Positions 1 through 9,273 of a stretch of 64,000 nucleotides of DNA are shown one piece after another. Source of the DNA: Panonychus citri (taxonomy: Eukaryota; Arthropoda; Arachnida; Trombidiformes; Tetranychidae); contig NW_026515545.1 of the NCBI RefSeq assembly GCF_014898815.1, positions 992,001-1,056,000 on the forward strand, read 5' to 3'. A program made the position numbers and the translations under genes. How positions within the stretch are numbered: position 1 is the stretch's first letter; every line of letters begins with the position of its first letter. A model generated the notes under the pieces. It was not told the DNA's origin. It did no database searches and worked only from the letters and a program-made list of their open reading frames with translations.

Positions 1-332
1 AACCTAATCATAATTTTAGCCTCGAGTCTAATTCATCAAATGCAATTGAGAATAAACTATTAAACACTTTGAATCAATTGCAATCAAAATTTGATCAATT
101 GGAAGAAAAGCTGAATACCTTTACTGCTAAAGCATTCAATCAGAATCGAGTCACTTGTAACTTCTGTGGTCATCGTGGCCACACCGAAGAAAATTGTCGC
201 CACCGAATGGCAGCGATTCAAGCCAATAACTTTCAGCCAATTAGTAGTCAACTGACTCAACCAGCTCAGTCAAACCAACAAAACTTACCATTGCAATCCA
301 ATGCTATGCAATCACAAGATCAATCGATTCAG
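1..332 (+). pseudogene. 5' part of Gag ORF of element B, cut by element A
   Basis: An in-frame Gag fragment runs from the window edge to about position 332. It contains one CCHC zinc knuckle (CNFCGHRGHTEENC) and a Gln/Asn-rich tail, and closely matches residues of the complete Gag at 1949-3682. At 332 the frame runs into the LTR of element A and stops after a few codons. The same Gag resumes in frame at 9603. This is therefore the left half of a Gag-Pol ORF split by a nested insertion, with the N-terminal half outside the window. The zinc knuckle would bind genomic RNA in the virus-like particle. Confidence 0.9.
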
Positions 333-661
333 AGAGAGATTAAGTTAATAACTTAATTACCTTGTTTTTCTCTTCTCTCTATCTCTCACCTAAAAGTCAC
401 CTTGGAATTGTTATTGTAAAGGAAAATAAATGATTGTAATTTTAATCAGAGACTAACTCTCGATCAGTGAAGATCGAAAGGTCGAATTGGAAAATTAAAT
501 AAAGTGATTAAACGTCCAACCAAATAAGAATCAATAAGTTTCCTTTTGTTAAAATTGAAAATTGGTAATTGTGCTTTTCTGAATAAATAAAATCAGTTAT
601 TTAAGTTCCAGTGAAAAGTGAATGTTAATACTAATTAGTTAAATCAACTATTTAACCAACA
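333..661 (+). repeat. 5' LTR of element A
   Basis: It begins AGAGAGATTAAG and ends AACCAACA, and matches 9274-9602 base for base with a constant offset of 8941. AATAAA-type poly(A) signals occur near 422-428 and 583-592. A hairpin with an AGTGAA loop lies at 460-477. The termini lack the TG...CA ends seen in element C, as in some gypsy-family elements. The exact first base is ambiguous by two, because the flanking host AG and the LTR AGAG overlap. Confidence 0.92.
460..477 (+). promoter_or_regulatory. LTR hairpin with AGTGAA loop (element A)
   Basis: A 6-bp stem (TCGATC/GATCGA) closes the loop AGTGAA. The same hairpin recurs in the 3' LTR at 9401-9418. In the diverged LTR of element B the stem is different but still complementary (16191-16212). 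Similar stem-AGTGAA-stem units occur in the leader. Function unknown; a packaging, dimerisation or transcript-end structure is possible. Confidence 0.6.
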
Positions 662-1874
662 ATTTGGTGCTCCCGTGTGAGGGTGAAATTCAATTCGAAA
701 AAAACCAGTGAACTAACTTTCTTTCCCTCTTTCTTTAAAAATTGTAAACAAATAAATTGTAACTTCTTAAAATCTTCTCTCTCTATGAAAACCTAATTGT
801 TAACAGGAAAATCAACATCAACCATATAAATACTAACTGACCCGAATATTGGTAACCAAATCAAACAAAACAACAAATTGGTAAAAGGTAAAACCTTTTG
901 ATTTATCATACATTTCCTCCTCACCCAATTCCAAACAATTAGTGATAATTCCGTTGACACAATAACGAATCAGTGAAGATTCATTAGGTTAACCTTGTCA
1001 CTTAAAATTAACACTTACAAAATCAACAGCGTCATTCAAAATTGTTTGATTAGAACCAGTGAAGGTTTAAGTCATACCAAAGTGAAACGGAATCAGTGAA
1101 GATTCGCGTTGAACTCAAAAGGTGAAACGGAATCAGTGAAGATTCACGTTAAGCTCTTAAAGTGATTCAGTGAAGATTCACGAGTTGAAAGGAATCATTT
1201 AACATTTAAATTGAACTTGCTCAACCCCTGCTTTGATGCATAAAGACTTACTTCACCTTCGAAATTGAGATTCAAATTGAATTCTCAAACGAAACAATCT
1301 AGTTATAAATTAATCACTCATTTCACCCAATCAATTACCCCCATTTCATCGAATAACCATTAACAAGCGATAATAGCTTAGAGTAACTCTAACATTGAGT
1401 TACATCTTAAGGTTATCATCAGATCAAACAATCATAAATCTAAATTATAAAAGATTGATCAATTATAAATTTTCATCTGACTGAAATCAGCAACAAGTGC
1501 ATCCACTATAACTAAACTGAACTTTAACTTTAACTGATAATTTTCGAAATAAAACAACGAACTCCCGTCAACCTTCGCGTATCATTCAAACAACTAAACA
1601 AATTAACTATAAAAACAATTACCAATCAATATCTAATGATTCAATCAAATCAACAAACAACAAGATAATCATTCAATGATCATCATCATCAGCAAATAAC
1701 TACATTGACTTTAATTAACCCTCAACAAGTGATAACACCTTTTAACCTTAAAATAACCTTACCACACGTCAATTAGTTGCTTCAGTCATAGATTATCATT
1801 AGATTAAAACTAATCATAAACATATGAACAATCATAAACTTTTATTATTCTTTGATTAATATCATAATATCAAA
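662..1874 (+). other. Long untranslated leader of element A
   Basis: There are about 1.2 kb between LTR and first coding sequence, with no long ORF. Repeated AGTGAA hairpins occur at 967-982 (stem GAATC/GATTC), 1054-1067 (AACC/GGTT), 1090-1105 and 1130-1145, with a degenerate copy near 1164-1179. Two of them sit in about 40-bp tandem units beginning GTGAAACGGAATC. The leader probably holds packaging signals and the splice donor for env and ORF3 transcripts, but I cannot fix a donor by eye. Confidence 0.6.
665..682 (+). other. Primer-binding site of element A
   Basis: TGGTGCTCCCGTGTGAGG begins three bases after the 5' LTR, as expected for a site pairing with the CCA 3' end of a tRNA. I could not assign the tRNA species from sequence alone. 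Confidence 0.75.
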
Positions 1875-1952
1875 ATGTCAGTACCTCCTACTGCACCGTC
1901 ATTATCATCAACATCTAATCAAGAATTTAATCAACCAGCCCTTCAGTCATGA
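1875..1952 (+). CDS. 25-codon upstream ORF overlapping the gag start
   Basis: The first ATG after the leader opens a Ser/Pro-rich 25-residue peptide (MSVPPTAPSLSS...) that stops in the ATGA shared with the gag start at 1949. The four-base stop/start overlap is the arrangement used for termination-reinitiation. It could set Gag level or be a remnant of a longer Gag N-terminus in another frame. No homology is claimed. Confidence 0.4.
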   Translation: MSVPPTAPSLSSTSNQEFNQPALQS

Positions 1953-3682
1953 ACATTAATCTTTCTAACCTTTTAAAGAACCATATAACTATTGAACCTT
2001 TCAGGGGAGATAATGAGGATGTAGTTGACTGGTTGGTCCAATTTGAATTTGCCTCTCAAGCTCTAGGCTTAAATGCAACCGAAATGTTTAAAATAATTCC
2101 ATTTTACCTTCAAGGCTCAGCTCGTCGTTGGTACAACTTAACCGTTAGCTCCTTCGGACCAGCGAATAAGCCAACGACTTATGAACAGCTACGAGAATGT
2201 ATGATAACCGGCCTCTGTCCAGCAGATTATCGTACTCACCTCTCTCAACAACTTCATAATAGCAAACAGAAACCAGGCCAACCAACAACTAGCTTCATCT
2301 ATGAGATCCAAGAGCTTTGCTCTCGAATGAACAGTCAGATGCCTGAGAACTTAATGATTAGTTTTATCTCTGAACGATTCTTACCACAGATCAAATTTGT
2401 CACCACCTTACAAAATCCAAAGTCATTGAGTGAGTTAATCGAGGCAGCCAAATTAGCTGACAAAGCCTTAGTCAATGGTGAGGTCAAGCCAAATCATAAT
2501 TTTAGCCTCGAGTCTAATTCATCAAATGCAATCGAAAGCAAATTGTTGAACACTTTGAATCAATTACAATCAAAATTTGATCAATTAGAAGAAAAGTTAA
2601 TTACATTTACTGCTAAAGCCTTCAATCAGAATCGAGTCACTTGCAACTTTTGCGGTCATCGCGGCCACACCGAAGAAAATTGTCGCCACCGAATGGCAGC
2701 AATTCAAGCCAATAACTTTCAGCCAATTAGCAGTCCACTGATTCAACCAGCTCAGTCAAACCAACAGAACTTACCATTGCAATCTAATGCTATGCAATCA
2801 CAAGATCAATCGATTCAGCCTAATCAACCACAAGTCAATCAACAAGCCTCACCAGCCCAGATCAATCAACAACCGTTCTACAATCGTAGTAAACGGAGAG
2901 ACAATAGAAATTATCAAAATCGTTCTAGTAATGATCGAAACTGGAGAGAGAGAAATGAGAACAGGCAAAGAGAGAATCCATCTAACCAGCAAGAGCAAAC
3001 AAATCAAGGTCCTCAAATTAGAACCATCACTAAAGTTGATTATGATGCAGAAGATGATGATTACACTAGTGAAGAGGAAGAGCCTCAGGTCTCAGCCATT
3101 TGCTCGATTTTCAAGAAAAAGCTAATCCATCAACAGATTAAAGTTGATAATCATAGAGTTGAAGCCATGTTCGACACCGGCTCTGACATGACCCTGATTA
3201 CGAAACAATTAGTTGAGCAATTGAAACTGAATTTAGAACCATATAAAGGTCCAACTCCCCTAGCGGCCAATGATAAGCCAATTCAAATCTTAGGTCAAGT
3301 CGATATTACAATCAAGATCAGTGACAATAATTCAGCTCTATTGATAGTAACTACAGTCCAAGTAATCGATCGATTACCCAAACAATTTAGTGTCTTAATC
3401 GGTCAAGATGTTATGTCAAAGGCTAATATAGTGATTGATTGTTCAGCCGGTAGGGTACACATTAACAGTCAACCAATCAAACAAATTGATACTGAAGTAA
3501 CTAATCAAAGTGAATCAACTGAATCAATTGAAACAACTGAAGCAAGTGAAAGTGAATCATCTACTATCGATATCGACAACATCGACCGTTCCATCACCAT
3601 CGATATTGACAGTGAAGTCAGTGATAGTGATAAAGATAAATTGTACGACCTTTGCAACGAATTTCGGGACGTCTTCACATGA
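1949..3682 (+). CDS. gag-pro: Gag and protease of element A (577 codons, truncated)
   Basis: The product is the capsid polyprotein followed in the same frame by aspartic protease. Residues about 1-180 are a gypsy-type capsid region (WLVQFEF..., FLPQIKF). A CCHC knuckle starts at residue 232 (C-x2-C-x4-H-x4-C). A Gln/Asn/Arg-rich linker follows. The protease active site FDTGSD is near residue 408. The ORF ends shortly after an acidic Ser/Asp-rich stretch, because near 3675-3680 the sequence differs from element B and reads TGA. In element B the same frame runs on into RT, so Gag-Pol is normally one reading frame here. The ATG was chosen as the first in frame; it overlaps the stop of the upstream ORF. 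Confidence 0.88.
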   Translation: MNINLSNLLKNHITIEPFRGDNEDVVDWLVQFEFASQALGLNATEMFKIIPFYLQGSARRWYNLTVSSFGPANKPTTYEQLRECMITGLCPADYRTHLSQQLHNSKQKPGQPTTSFIYEIQELCSRMNSQMPENLMISFISERFLPQIKFVTTLQNPKSLSELIEAAKLADKALVNGEVKPNHNFSLESNSSNAIESKLLNTLNQLQSKFDQLEEKLITFTAKAFNQNRVTCNFCGHRGHTEENCRHRMAAIQANNFQPISSPLIQPAQSNQQNLPLQSNAMQSQDQSIQPNQPQVNQQASPAQINQQPFYNRSKRRDNRNYQNRSSNDRNWRERNENRQRENPSNQQEQTNQGPQIRTITKVDYDAEDDDYTSEEEEPQVSAICSIFKKKLIHQQIKVDNHRVEAMFDTGSDMTLITKQLVEQLKLNLEPYKGPTPLAANDKPIQILGQVDITIKISDNNSALLIVTTVQVIDRLPKQFSVLIGQDVMSKANIVIDCSAGRVHINSQPIKQIDTEVTNQSESTESIETTEASESESSTIDIDNIDRSITIDIDSEVSDSDKDKLYDLCNEFRDVFT

Positions 3683-4582
3683 ACCAACGTGAGATTGGCC
3701 GTTCAAGTCTGTTCACCCACTCCATCGATACCGATAATCATCCTCCAATTGCTTGTGCTCCTTACACCCAAGGTGCTTCAAAAAGGGAAATAACGAAGGC
3801 TCTAATAGATGAGATGCTCCTGGACGATATTATCGTTGAGTCCTCCTCTCCATGGTCATCCCCTGTTGTCCTAGTTAGCAAGAAAACCAAAGATTGGAGA
3901 CTTTGTGTTGATTATCGTAAATTGAATGCGATCACCAAGAAAGATCGATATCCGATTCCCGATATTAACACCTCACTCGATTGCCTCCAAGGTGCAAAGT
4001 ATTTCAGCTTACTTGACCTTCGAAGTGGCTACCATCAAGTCGAATTAAACCCAGTCGATCGAATTAAAAGTGCCTTTGTAACAACATTTGGAATGTACGA
4101 GTATAAAGTGATGCCCTTTGGCCTCTGCAACGCCCCCGCCACATTCCAGCGATTAATGGACGTTTGCCTGGCTGGCCTCAAATACAATTCTTGTCTCGTT
4201 TACATCGACGATATTATCATATTCAGTCGAACCATGAATGAGCATTTTATCGATTACGATCAGTCTTCAACAGATTGAGAACCGCCGGACTGACCCTCAA
4301 GCCCGAGAAGTGTACCTTCTTCAAAAAGAAAATTCTTTATCTTGGCTATGTCATCAGTGAAGATGGACAAGAACCAGATCCTGAGAAGATAAGGACAATC
4401 CGTGATTACCGATTCCGTTAACACTTCGAGATGTCCGAGCTTTTGTTGCACTTTGCTCATATTATCGAAAATTCATTCGCGATTTCGCTAAGATCGCTCG
4501 CCCTCTCACTCAACTGACACGAAAAGAAGCACCTTTCATTTGGGGCTCTGATGAACATGAGTCCTTTGAACAACTAAAAAAG
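3683..4582 (+). pseudogene. pol: Reverse transcriptase region of element A, frame-broken
   Basis: This continues Gag-Pro. It carries the RT palm and fingers, with LDLRSGYHQV, FGLCNAPATFQ and the active-site box YIDDII. Compared with element B a base is missing near 4250 (TTTTATCG against TTTTAATCG) and another near 4410 (TTACCG against TTACCCG). This gives three short frames instead of one. Otherwise the DNA is nearly identical to 10460-11370. Without these single-base gaps the region would be an ordinary gypsy RT. It is either newly dead or carries uncorrected read errors. Confidence 0.85.
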
Positions 4583-5635
4583 TTGCTCTGCTCCACTCAT
4601 GTCCTCGAACACTTCGATCCAAATCGCCCAATTCAATTAAGAACCGATGCTTCTGATTTTGGATTAGGTGCGATTCTCCTCCAGCGTCACGATAATAAAT
4701 GGAAGCCGATCGCCTACGCCAGCCGACAATTACAAGGAGCCGAAGTCAATTACCCGATCTCCGATAAAGAATGTCTCGCCATTATTTACGCCGTAGAAAA
4801 ATTCCGCCCCTACCTCGAAGGATCCAAATTCGAGATCATTACTGACCATTGTGCCTTGTGCTTTTTAAGGTCAAAGGCTAAACTTCCTCCTCGCCTTATG
4901 CGTTACTCCATAACCTTACAATCGTTTGATTTCACTATCATCTACAAGTCTGGAAAAACTCACGCTGATGCTGATTGTCTGAGCCGTTACCCGACTCATG
5001 ATCCTGAATTTAACGATAAAGATGAACAATTTGAACAAGGTGATGAGATCTTCACCTTACTAATTCAAGAGGACTCCAAAGAAACGAGTAAACTACTTGT
5101 TGAACAACATAGTGATCCTTTCATTCAATTAAAGATGAATCAATTATCAAATTTGGACTCTCTGGATAAATTAACAAAAACTAAACTTGTTAATAATCAT
5201 CGTATCAGAAACGGATTACTAGAGAGAAAAATTATAACCGAATATGGTAGCCGATGGGTCCAAGTGGTTCCTGAGACTTTAATTGATGAACTTTTGAAAT
5301 CTTATCATGATGATCCAATCGGAGGTCATTGTGGAGTCTATCAGACTTACAATCGTGTTCGTCAACGATATTATTGGCCAAAGATGCACCAGGTGATAAC
5401 AAATTACATCAAAAATTGTCGCGATTGTCAATTTAATAAACAAACAAAAGTCGATGCACCAATGAAATCAATTCATGTTGGTAAACCTTTCGAGAAACTG
5501 GGAATCGATATAGTTGGTCCATTACCATTTTCATCAGGAAAGAAATACATCATTGTGGCCACTGATTACTTTACTCGGTGGGTGGAGACCAAGGCGCTCA
5601 CTCATAAAACCGCCTCGGTAACGGCAAAATTCTGA
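4583..5635 (+). CDS. pol: RNase H and integrase N-terminus of element A
   Basis: This open segment of pol holds RNase H (TDASDFGLGAIL, then ITDHCALCFL and HADADCLSR) followed by the integrase zinc domain. In the latter, H-x6-H (HDDPIGGH) and CRDC form the HHCC site. The first catalytic Asp of integrase is in LGIDIVGPLP. The frame ends where one C is missing near 5632 relative to element B. RNase H removes the RNA template during cDNA synthesis, and integrase inserts the cDNA. The segment start is only the first start-like codon after the upstream break, not a real initiation site. Confidence 0.85.
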   Translation: MLCSTHVLEHFDPNRPIQLRTDASDFGLGAILLQRHDNKWKPIAYASRQLQGAEVNYPISDKECLAIIYAVEKFRPYLEGSKFEIITDHCALCFLRSKAKLPPRLMRYSITLQSFDFTIIYKSGKTHADADCLSRYPTHDPEFNDKDEQFEQGDEIFTLLIQEDSKETSKLLVEQHSDPFIQLKMNQLSNLDSLDKLTKTKLVNNHRIRNGLLERKIITEYGSRWVQVVPETLIDELLKSYHDDPIGGHCGVYQTYNRVRQRYYWPKMHQVITNYIKNCRDCQFNKQTKVDAPMKSIHVGKPFEKLGIDIVGPLPFSSGKKYIIVATDYFTRWVETKALTHKTASVTAKF

Positions 5636-6348
5636 TCGAAAACATCGTTGCTCGCCACGGTTGCCCCGCCTCTATCCTTTCTGATCAAGGTACCAATTTC
5701 ACTTCATCAATAATTCAGAAACTCAGTGAATTTATGACTTCTCGTTGGCAATTTTCAACCGCCTATCACCCGCAAACAAATGGATTAACTGAGCGTGTCA
5801 ACCGAACCCTTTGCCAAATGTTAATTCATTATTGTCAAGAAAATAAATCGAAATGGACTCAAATGCTACCCCTAATTACCTTCGCTTACAATACAGCAGC
5901 GAACAGCAGCACAAGAGCTTCCCCATTTTATCTCATATATGGTCGAGAAGCCAATTTCCCCGTCGACATCAACCTCTCACCCACCAGTGACCAAACCAAC
6001 ATTGATGATTACACTAAATTCATCATCAACGAATGGAAAACTATCAGAGATCAATCGAAAATCTTCTCTCTCGAAGCTAAAGAAAAACAAACAGCCTATC
6101 ATGATTCAAAATCCAAGATTGTGAATTTCGAAATCGGTGAAAAGGTCCTCTACAAGAAAAACATTCGAACCGACAAATTAGACACCAGAAAAGAGGGACC
6201 GTTTACCATCACTGATAAAATTGGAGAAACAACTTACATCATCAAGAATGATGAGCACGAAATTCGAGCCCATGCCTCTCAATTATCAAAGTTTAATACT
6301 AGAGATCGCAGGTCTCGATCACTATCGCCCTCTCATCTCAACAAACAG
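5636..6348 (+). CDS. pol: Integrase catalytic core and GPF module of element A
   Basis: After the frame break near 5632 the integrase continues with the second catalytic Asp (LSDQGTNF), the Glu (HPQTNGLTERVNR) and a C-terminal GPF chromodomain-like module (KEGPFTITDKIGETTY). From about 5734 this frame runs without a stop straight into env, which is unusual. The last coding stretch (RDRRSRSLSPSH) is basic. AG immediately precedes the env ATG at 6349. In element B this same region carries a stop and several small deletions. Confidence 0.85.
6330..6348 (+). promoter_or_regulatory. Candidate splice acceptor before env (element A)
   Basis: A C/T-rich run ending ...CTCAACAAACAG abuts the env ATG at 6349. 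Known insect errantivirus env mRNAs are made by splicing, so an AG|ATG junction here fits a subgenomic env message. The pyrimidine tract is weak. Only RNA data would settle it. Confidence 0.4.
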
Positions 6349-8043
6349 ATGATGATACTCATCATTTTCTTTCTAATGAGTCTCGTTTCTGGAACTGAGT
6401 ACGGTGCTGACATAGTCTGGAGATCAACGAAACATAAAATAATCACTGGACGGAAAAACGTGAACTATACGATCATCATACAAAACCCTTGCTTGCAAAT
6501 TCAACCACCTGTACATGGGACCATGAGCATCATTCCGCAACGCTGTGACATTCATTCTAAGGGACTGATAAATAAATTCACTTGCACTAGGCTCATAAAG
6601 ACCGCACCCCACTGCAAAAAGTATATACAATCCTTTTGTGATCGAGAATCATACAAGCGAGAAGATGTGTTTGAACTAGCACGAGAACATTGTGAATCTT
6701 ATGTTGAAAATCAACTGACCCTCTCCCTCTTTAATACAAATGCTACCGAGTTAAGAAGACGAAAGAAAGAAATCTACTCAACTCTTTTGATTGGATCATT
6801 AGCTGTGATTGGGTTCGGTACAATTAAGAATTGGATTCTCCAATCTCCAAATAATGATTTATTAGCAACAGCCTCAAATCTAACCTACGAAATATTGAAT
6901 AACCATCAAAATAACCTTAAGCACATTGCAGATCAGATCTACTCGATGAACACTCGCCTAGATGAGTTAGAGCGAATGATCCCAATCACCTCGCTCCAAT
7001 CCGCTACTGTCGTTTACCAAACACAACGAGTTAACGAAATCATGAGAGAGACCAAAGTCGCGATGGAAAATGGCGAAAAGATACCAGAAAGTTTATTGAA
7101 CTTCTTCAAGGTAGAATTACCATGTGGGAAAAGCTGTCCCTTAAGCTCCATGGAAAATTGCAAAGTAACATTCAAATCAATCAACAAAACAATCTTTGTC
7201 GAATTATTATTTAGGGTCGATAATTACGCTGATGATCTCGTCATCCACAAAGTTGATCCATTCACCTTAATTCAAGAAGTGAATAACACTGAAATCTGCA
7301 TCAAGAAGTATGTTGGCCCGAAGTTTATCGTGGTAAACACCACCTCGAAGCCGCCTGAAATGTGTGAAGCAACCGAAGATGATTTTGCATCGAAAAAACT
7401 AAATTTTGATACGGGAAAGTTCTGTCAAAAAGTGCCTGAGGTCGGATTATGGACATTATCAGATTGTGTTCAAATTGGCTCTTACGAATTTCAAATTAAA
7501 AAACCCCAAACGAAAATCGTTAACGAAGATTTTTTTGTCTATTGTTATGGCCACAATCTCACCATTTTTAACGTCACCCGACCTTGTCCAAACCAAGTAC
7601 TGAAAATATCCCGCTCAATGTCATTCCAGATCGGCCAAACCTCGTACACATCTAACGACCTAACATTCACGCATGAGAAAGACGTGACTTCCTGGTCGAC
7701 AACAATCAACTGGCAATTATCACCCTACGATTATGAGCGAGTAAAATTAGAACCAGAAAAGTTAGAATTGCTCAAAAATGTAGTCATTGAAGCTCAACGT
7801 CAAACCAATGAATCTTGGTTCACGTACTTAAAACGTGACGCTTTTAACCTCTTTCTCGGACTCATTTCCCTTTCTATTCTCATCATGTTGATCCTCAAAA
7901 TCGTCAAAATAATCTATCAACCTAGACCAACAGTTTACTCAATGATCACTGAGCCTGTCATCATAAACAAAACTAAGAAAAAGAATAAGGATAAAACTTT
8001 CCCAATTAAGCCCGACTACATCCCAATTAACCAACTATTCTAA
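6349..8043 (+). CDS. env: Envelope glycoprotein of element A (564 aa)
   Basis: A class-I-like retroelement envelope. A hydrophobic signal peptide (MMILIIFFLMSLVSG) is followed by a Cys-containing ectodomain with several N-x-S/T sites. A basic RRRKK site near residue 136 precedes a hydrophobic, fusion-peptide-like stretch. A long helix-forming region with Leu/Ile heptads follows, then a second Cys-rich part, one transmembrane segment near residues 495-520 (FLGLISLSILIMLILKI) and a short basic tail. Length and order fit invertebrate errantivirus envelopes. The ORF is intact in this copy and in the same frame as integrase. It would sit in the ER and plasma membrane and mark particles for cell entry. 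Confidence 0.85.
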   Translation: MMILIIFFLMSLVSGTEYGADIVWRSTKHKIITGRKNVNYTIIIQNPCLQIQPPVHGTMSIIPQRCDIHSKGLINKFTCTRLIKTAPHCKKYIQSFCDRESYKREDVFELAREHCESYVENQLTLSLFNTNATELRRRKKEIYSTLLIGSLAVIGFGTIKNWILQSPNNDLLATASNLTYEILNNHQNNLKHIADQIYSMNTRLDELERMIPITSLQSATVVYQTQRVNEIMRETKVAMENGEKIPESLLNFFKVELPCGKSCPLSSMENCKVTFKSINKTIFVELLFRVDNYADDLVIHKVDPFTLIQEVNNTEICIKKYVGPKFIVVNTTSKPPEMCEATEDDFASKKLNFDTGKFCQKVPEVGLWTLSDCVQIGSYEFQIKKPQTKIVNEDFFVYCYGHNLTIFNVTRPCPNQVLKISRSMSFQIGQTSYTSNDLTFTHEKDVTSWSTTINWQLSPYDYERVKLEPEKLELLKNVVIEAQRQTNESWFTYLKRDAFNLFLGLISLSILIMLILKIVKIIYQPRPTVYSMITEPVIINKTKKKNKDKTFPIKPDYIPINQLF

Positions 8044-8044
8044 T

Positions 8045-8074
8045 TTCAAGTTTATTTTATTTTCCTTTTATTAG
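8045..8074 (+). promoter_or_regulatory. Candidate splice acceptor before ORF3 (element A)
   Basis: A pyrimidine-rich run ending TTTTATTAG lies directly before the ORF3 ATG at 8075. Element B has diverged bases in the tract but keeps the T-richness and the AG|ATG (14832-14861). This suggests a second spliced subgenomic mRNA. The env stop is only 31 bases upstream, so read-through initiation is an alternative. Confidence 0.45.
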
Positions 8075-9208
8075 ATGCCCGGTGATAATTCTCCTTTCCT
8101 CTTTATCACCAATATATTAATCTTGACTCGATACTTGCGAGGAGTATTTAACCAGTTCGGTGTTCCCGTTTCCACTCCAATTAGGAATAACAAAAATTTC
8201 ACCGTACAATGTACTCAATTAGACAATAGAAAAATGGCCAAGGTAACGATTTCCGCTGGAAATCAAAAAGATTTAGATTACGGTTACCAAGAAACCAAGA
8301 AAATCCTGAAATTTTGCCCCATTGTATCTAAGTTAAGGGAAAAACATTGTGCAATTTGCTTCAGATATGCACACGAAACCCGCGATTGCACCTTCTGCGC
8401 TGCCTGTCTTGAGAATGGTCACCAAATAGCTCATTGTTCCTGGTTGAGAAAAGGTGAAGATCCTCCACGAGTTAACCTCATCTCTACCGATGATCAACCT
8501 TCTTCAAAACGACGGAAAGTGAGAGAGAACCCCATTTTCTGGAAAAACGTTGGGAATTTTGACTCCAAATTACTGGAAAAGTTAAAACCTATCGGTAAAC
8601 CAGAAGATGAAAAACCTACATTAGCTATCGACACAGAAGGTATGGCCGTTGACGGTAAAGCACTTTTCGTCACTCTCGCCGGTTGGTTCAGCAGCAATGG
8701 ACTTGGCGCCCAAGTAATCTATTGCGAATATATAAAAACAACGAACGTCGCTCATTTGACCACCCCCATATCTAGCGTCCAGATGCAACAAATTCAAGAT
8801 GGAAAGCCGCTAGAAGAGGTAAAATCAAATATCTTACTGGCCTGTGGTGGTAAAAGAGTTTTGATATTTGATTCCGACGATAAAGAACTAAAAAAGATAA
8901 ATATAAGCGATGGTGATCTTAAAGAATGGAAAATCGAAGTGGTCAATGTCCAGAAACTCTATGGTAAAATTTCATTGGAAAAACTAGTTAACTTCTTCTT
9001 TCCTCATTCAAAGGGGTTGAAAAGGGACTCATATAATCCTCTCAACGGTCATAATCCAGGACTGGACTCATGTTTCACGATCAAATTGTATCGAAAGTAC
9101 TTAGAATTAACCAAAGAAAGAAAGCGAATACCATCAGCAGATGAAATAAGAATGATGCTAACGGCTAATCAAAATTATTCGAATTACAACCCCCTTTGTT
9201 ACCTCTAA
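8075..9208 (+). CDS. ORF3: RRM-like, two CCHC knuckles, DEDDh exonuclease-like protein (377 aa)
   Basis: An accessory ORF downstream of env. Residues 8-80 look RRM-like (FLFITNI, then LRGVFNQFG). Two perfect C-x2-C-x4-H-x4-C knuckles follow at 92-105 and 108-121, then a basic KRRK (145-148). From about 182 the pattern of a DEDDh 3'-5' exonuclease appears: motif I D186-x-E188 (LAIDTEGM), motif II VLIFDSDDKEL with D268 or D269 as candidate, and motif III H326-x4-D331 followed by LY. These residues are the same in element B although other parts differ. Expected activity is removal of 3' nucleotides from RNA or DNA, with the knuckles supplying nucleic-acid binding. No role is known to me for such a gene in gypsy elements; degrading small RNAs or dsRNA is one guess. 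Confidence 0.75.
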   Translation: MPGDNSPFLFITNILILTRYLRGVFNQFGVPVSTPIRNNKNFTVQCTQLDNRKMAKVTISAGNQKDLDYGYQETKKILKFCPIVSKLREKHCAICFRYAHETRDCTFCAACLENGHQIAHCSWLRKGEDPPRVNLISTDDQPSSKRRKVRENPIFWKNVGNFDSKLLEKLKPIGKPEDEKPTLAIDTEGMAVDGKALFVTLAGWFSSNGLGAQVIYCEYIKTTNVAHLTTPISSVQMQQIQDGKPLEEVKSNILLACGGKRVLIFDSDDKELKKINISDGDLKEWKIEVVNVQKLYGKISLEKLVNFFFPHSKGLKRDSYNPLNGHNPGLDSCFTIKLYRKYLELTKERKRIPSADEIRMMLTANQNYSNYNPLCYL

Positions 9209-9261
9209 ATCATTCGCAGGTACTGCCTCAAATTGGTCATTCGGAGATGAAATGAAATGTC

Positions 9262-9273
9262 AAAGAGATAGAG
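9262..9273 (+). other. Polypurine tract of element A
   Basis: AAAGAGATAGAG lies immediately upstream of the 3' LTR (one T within it). It is where plus-strand DNA synthesis would be primed. It is conserved in element B at 16045-16058. Confidence 0.75.
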
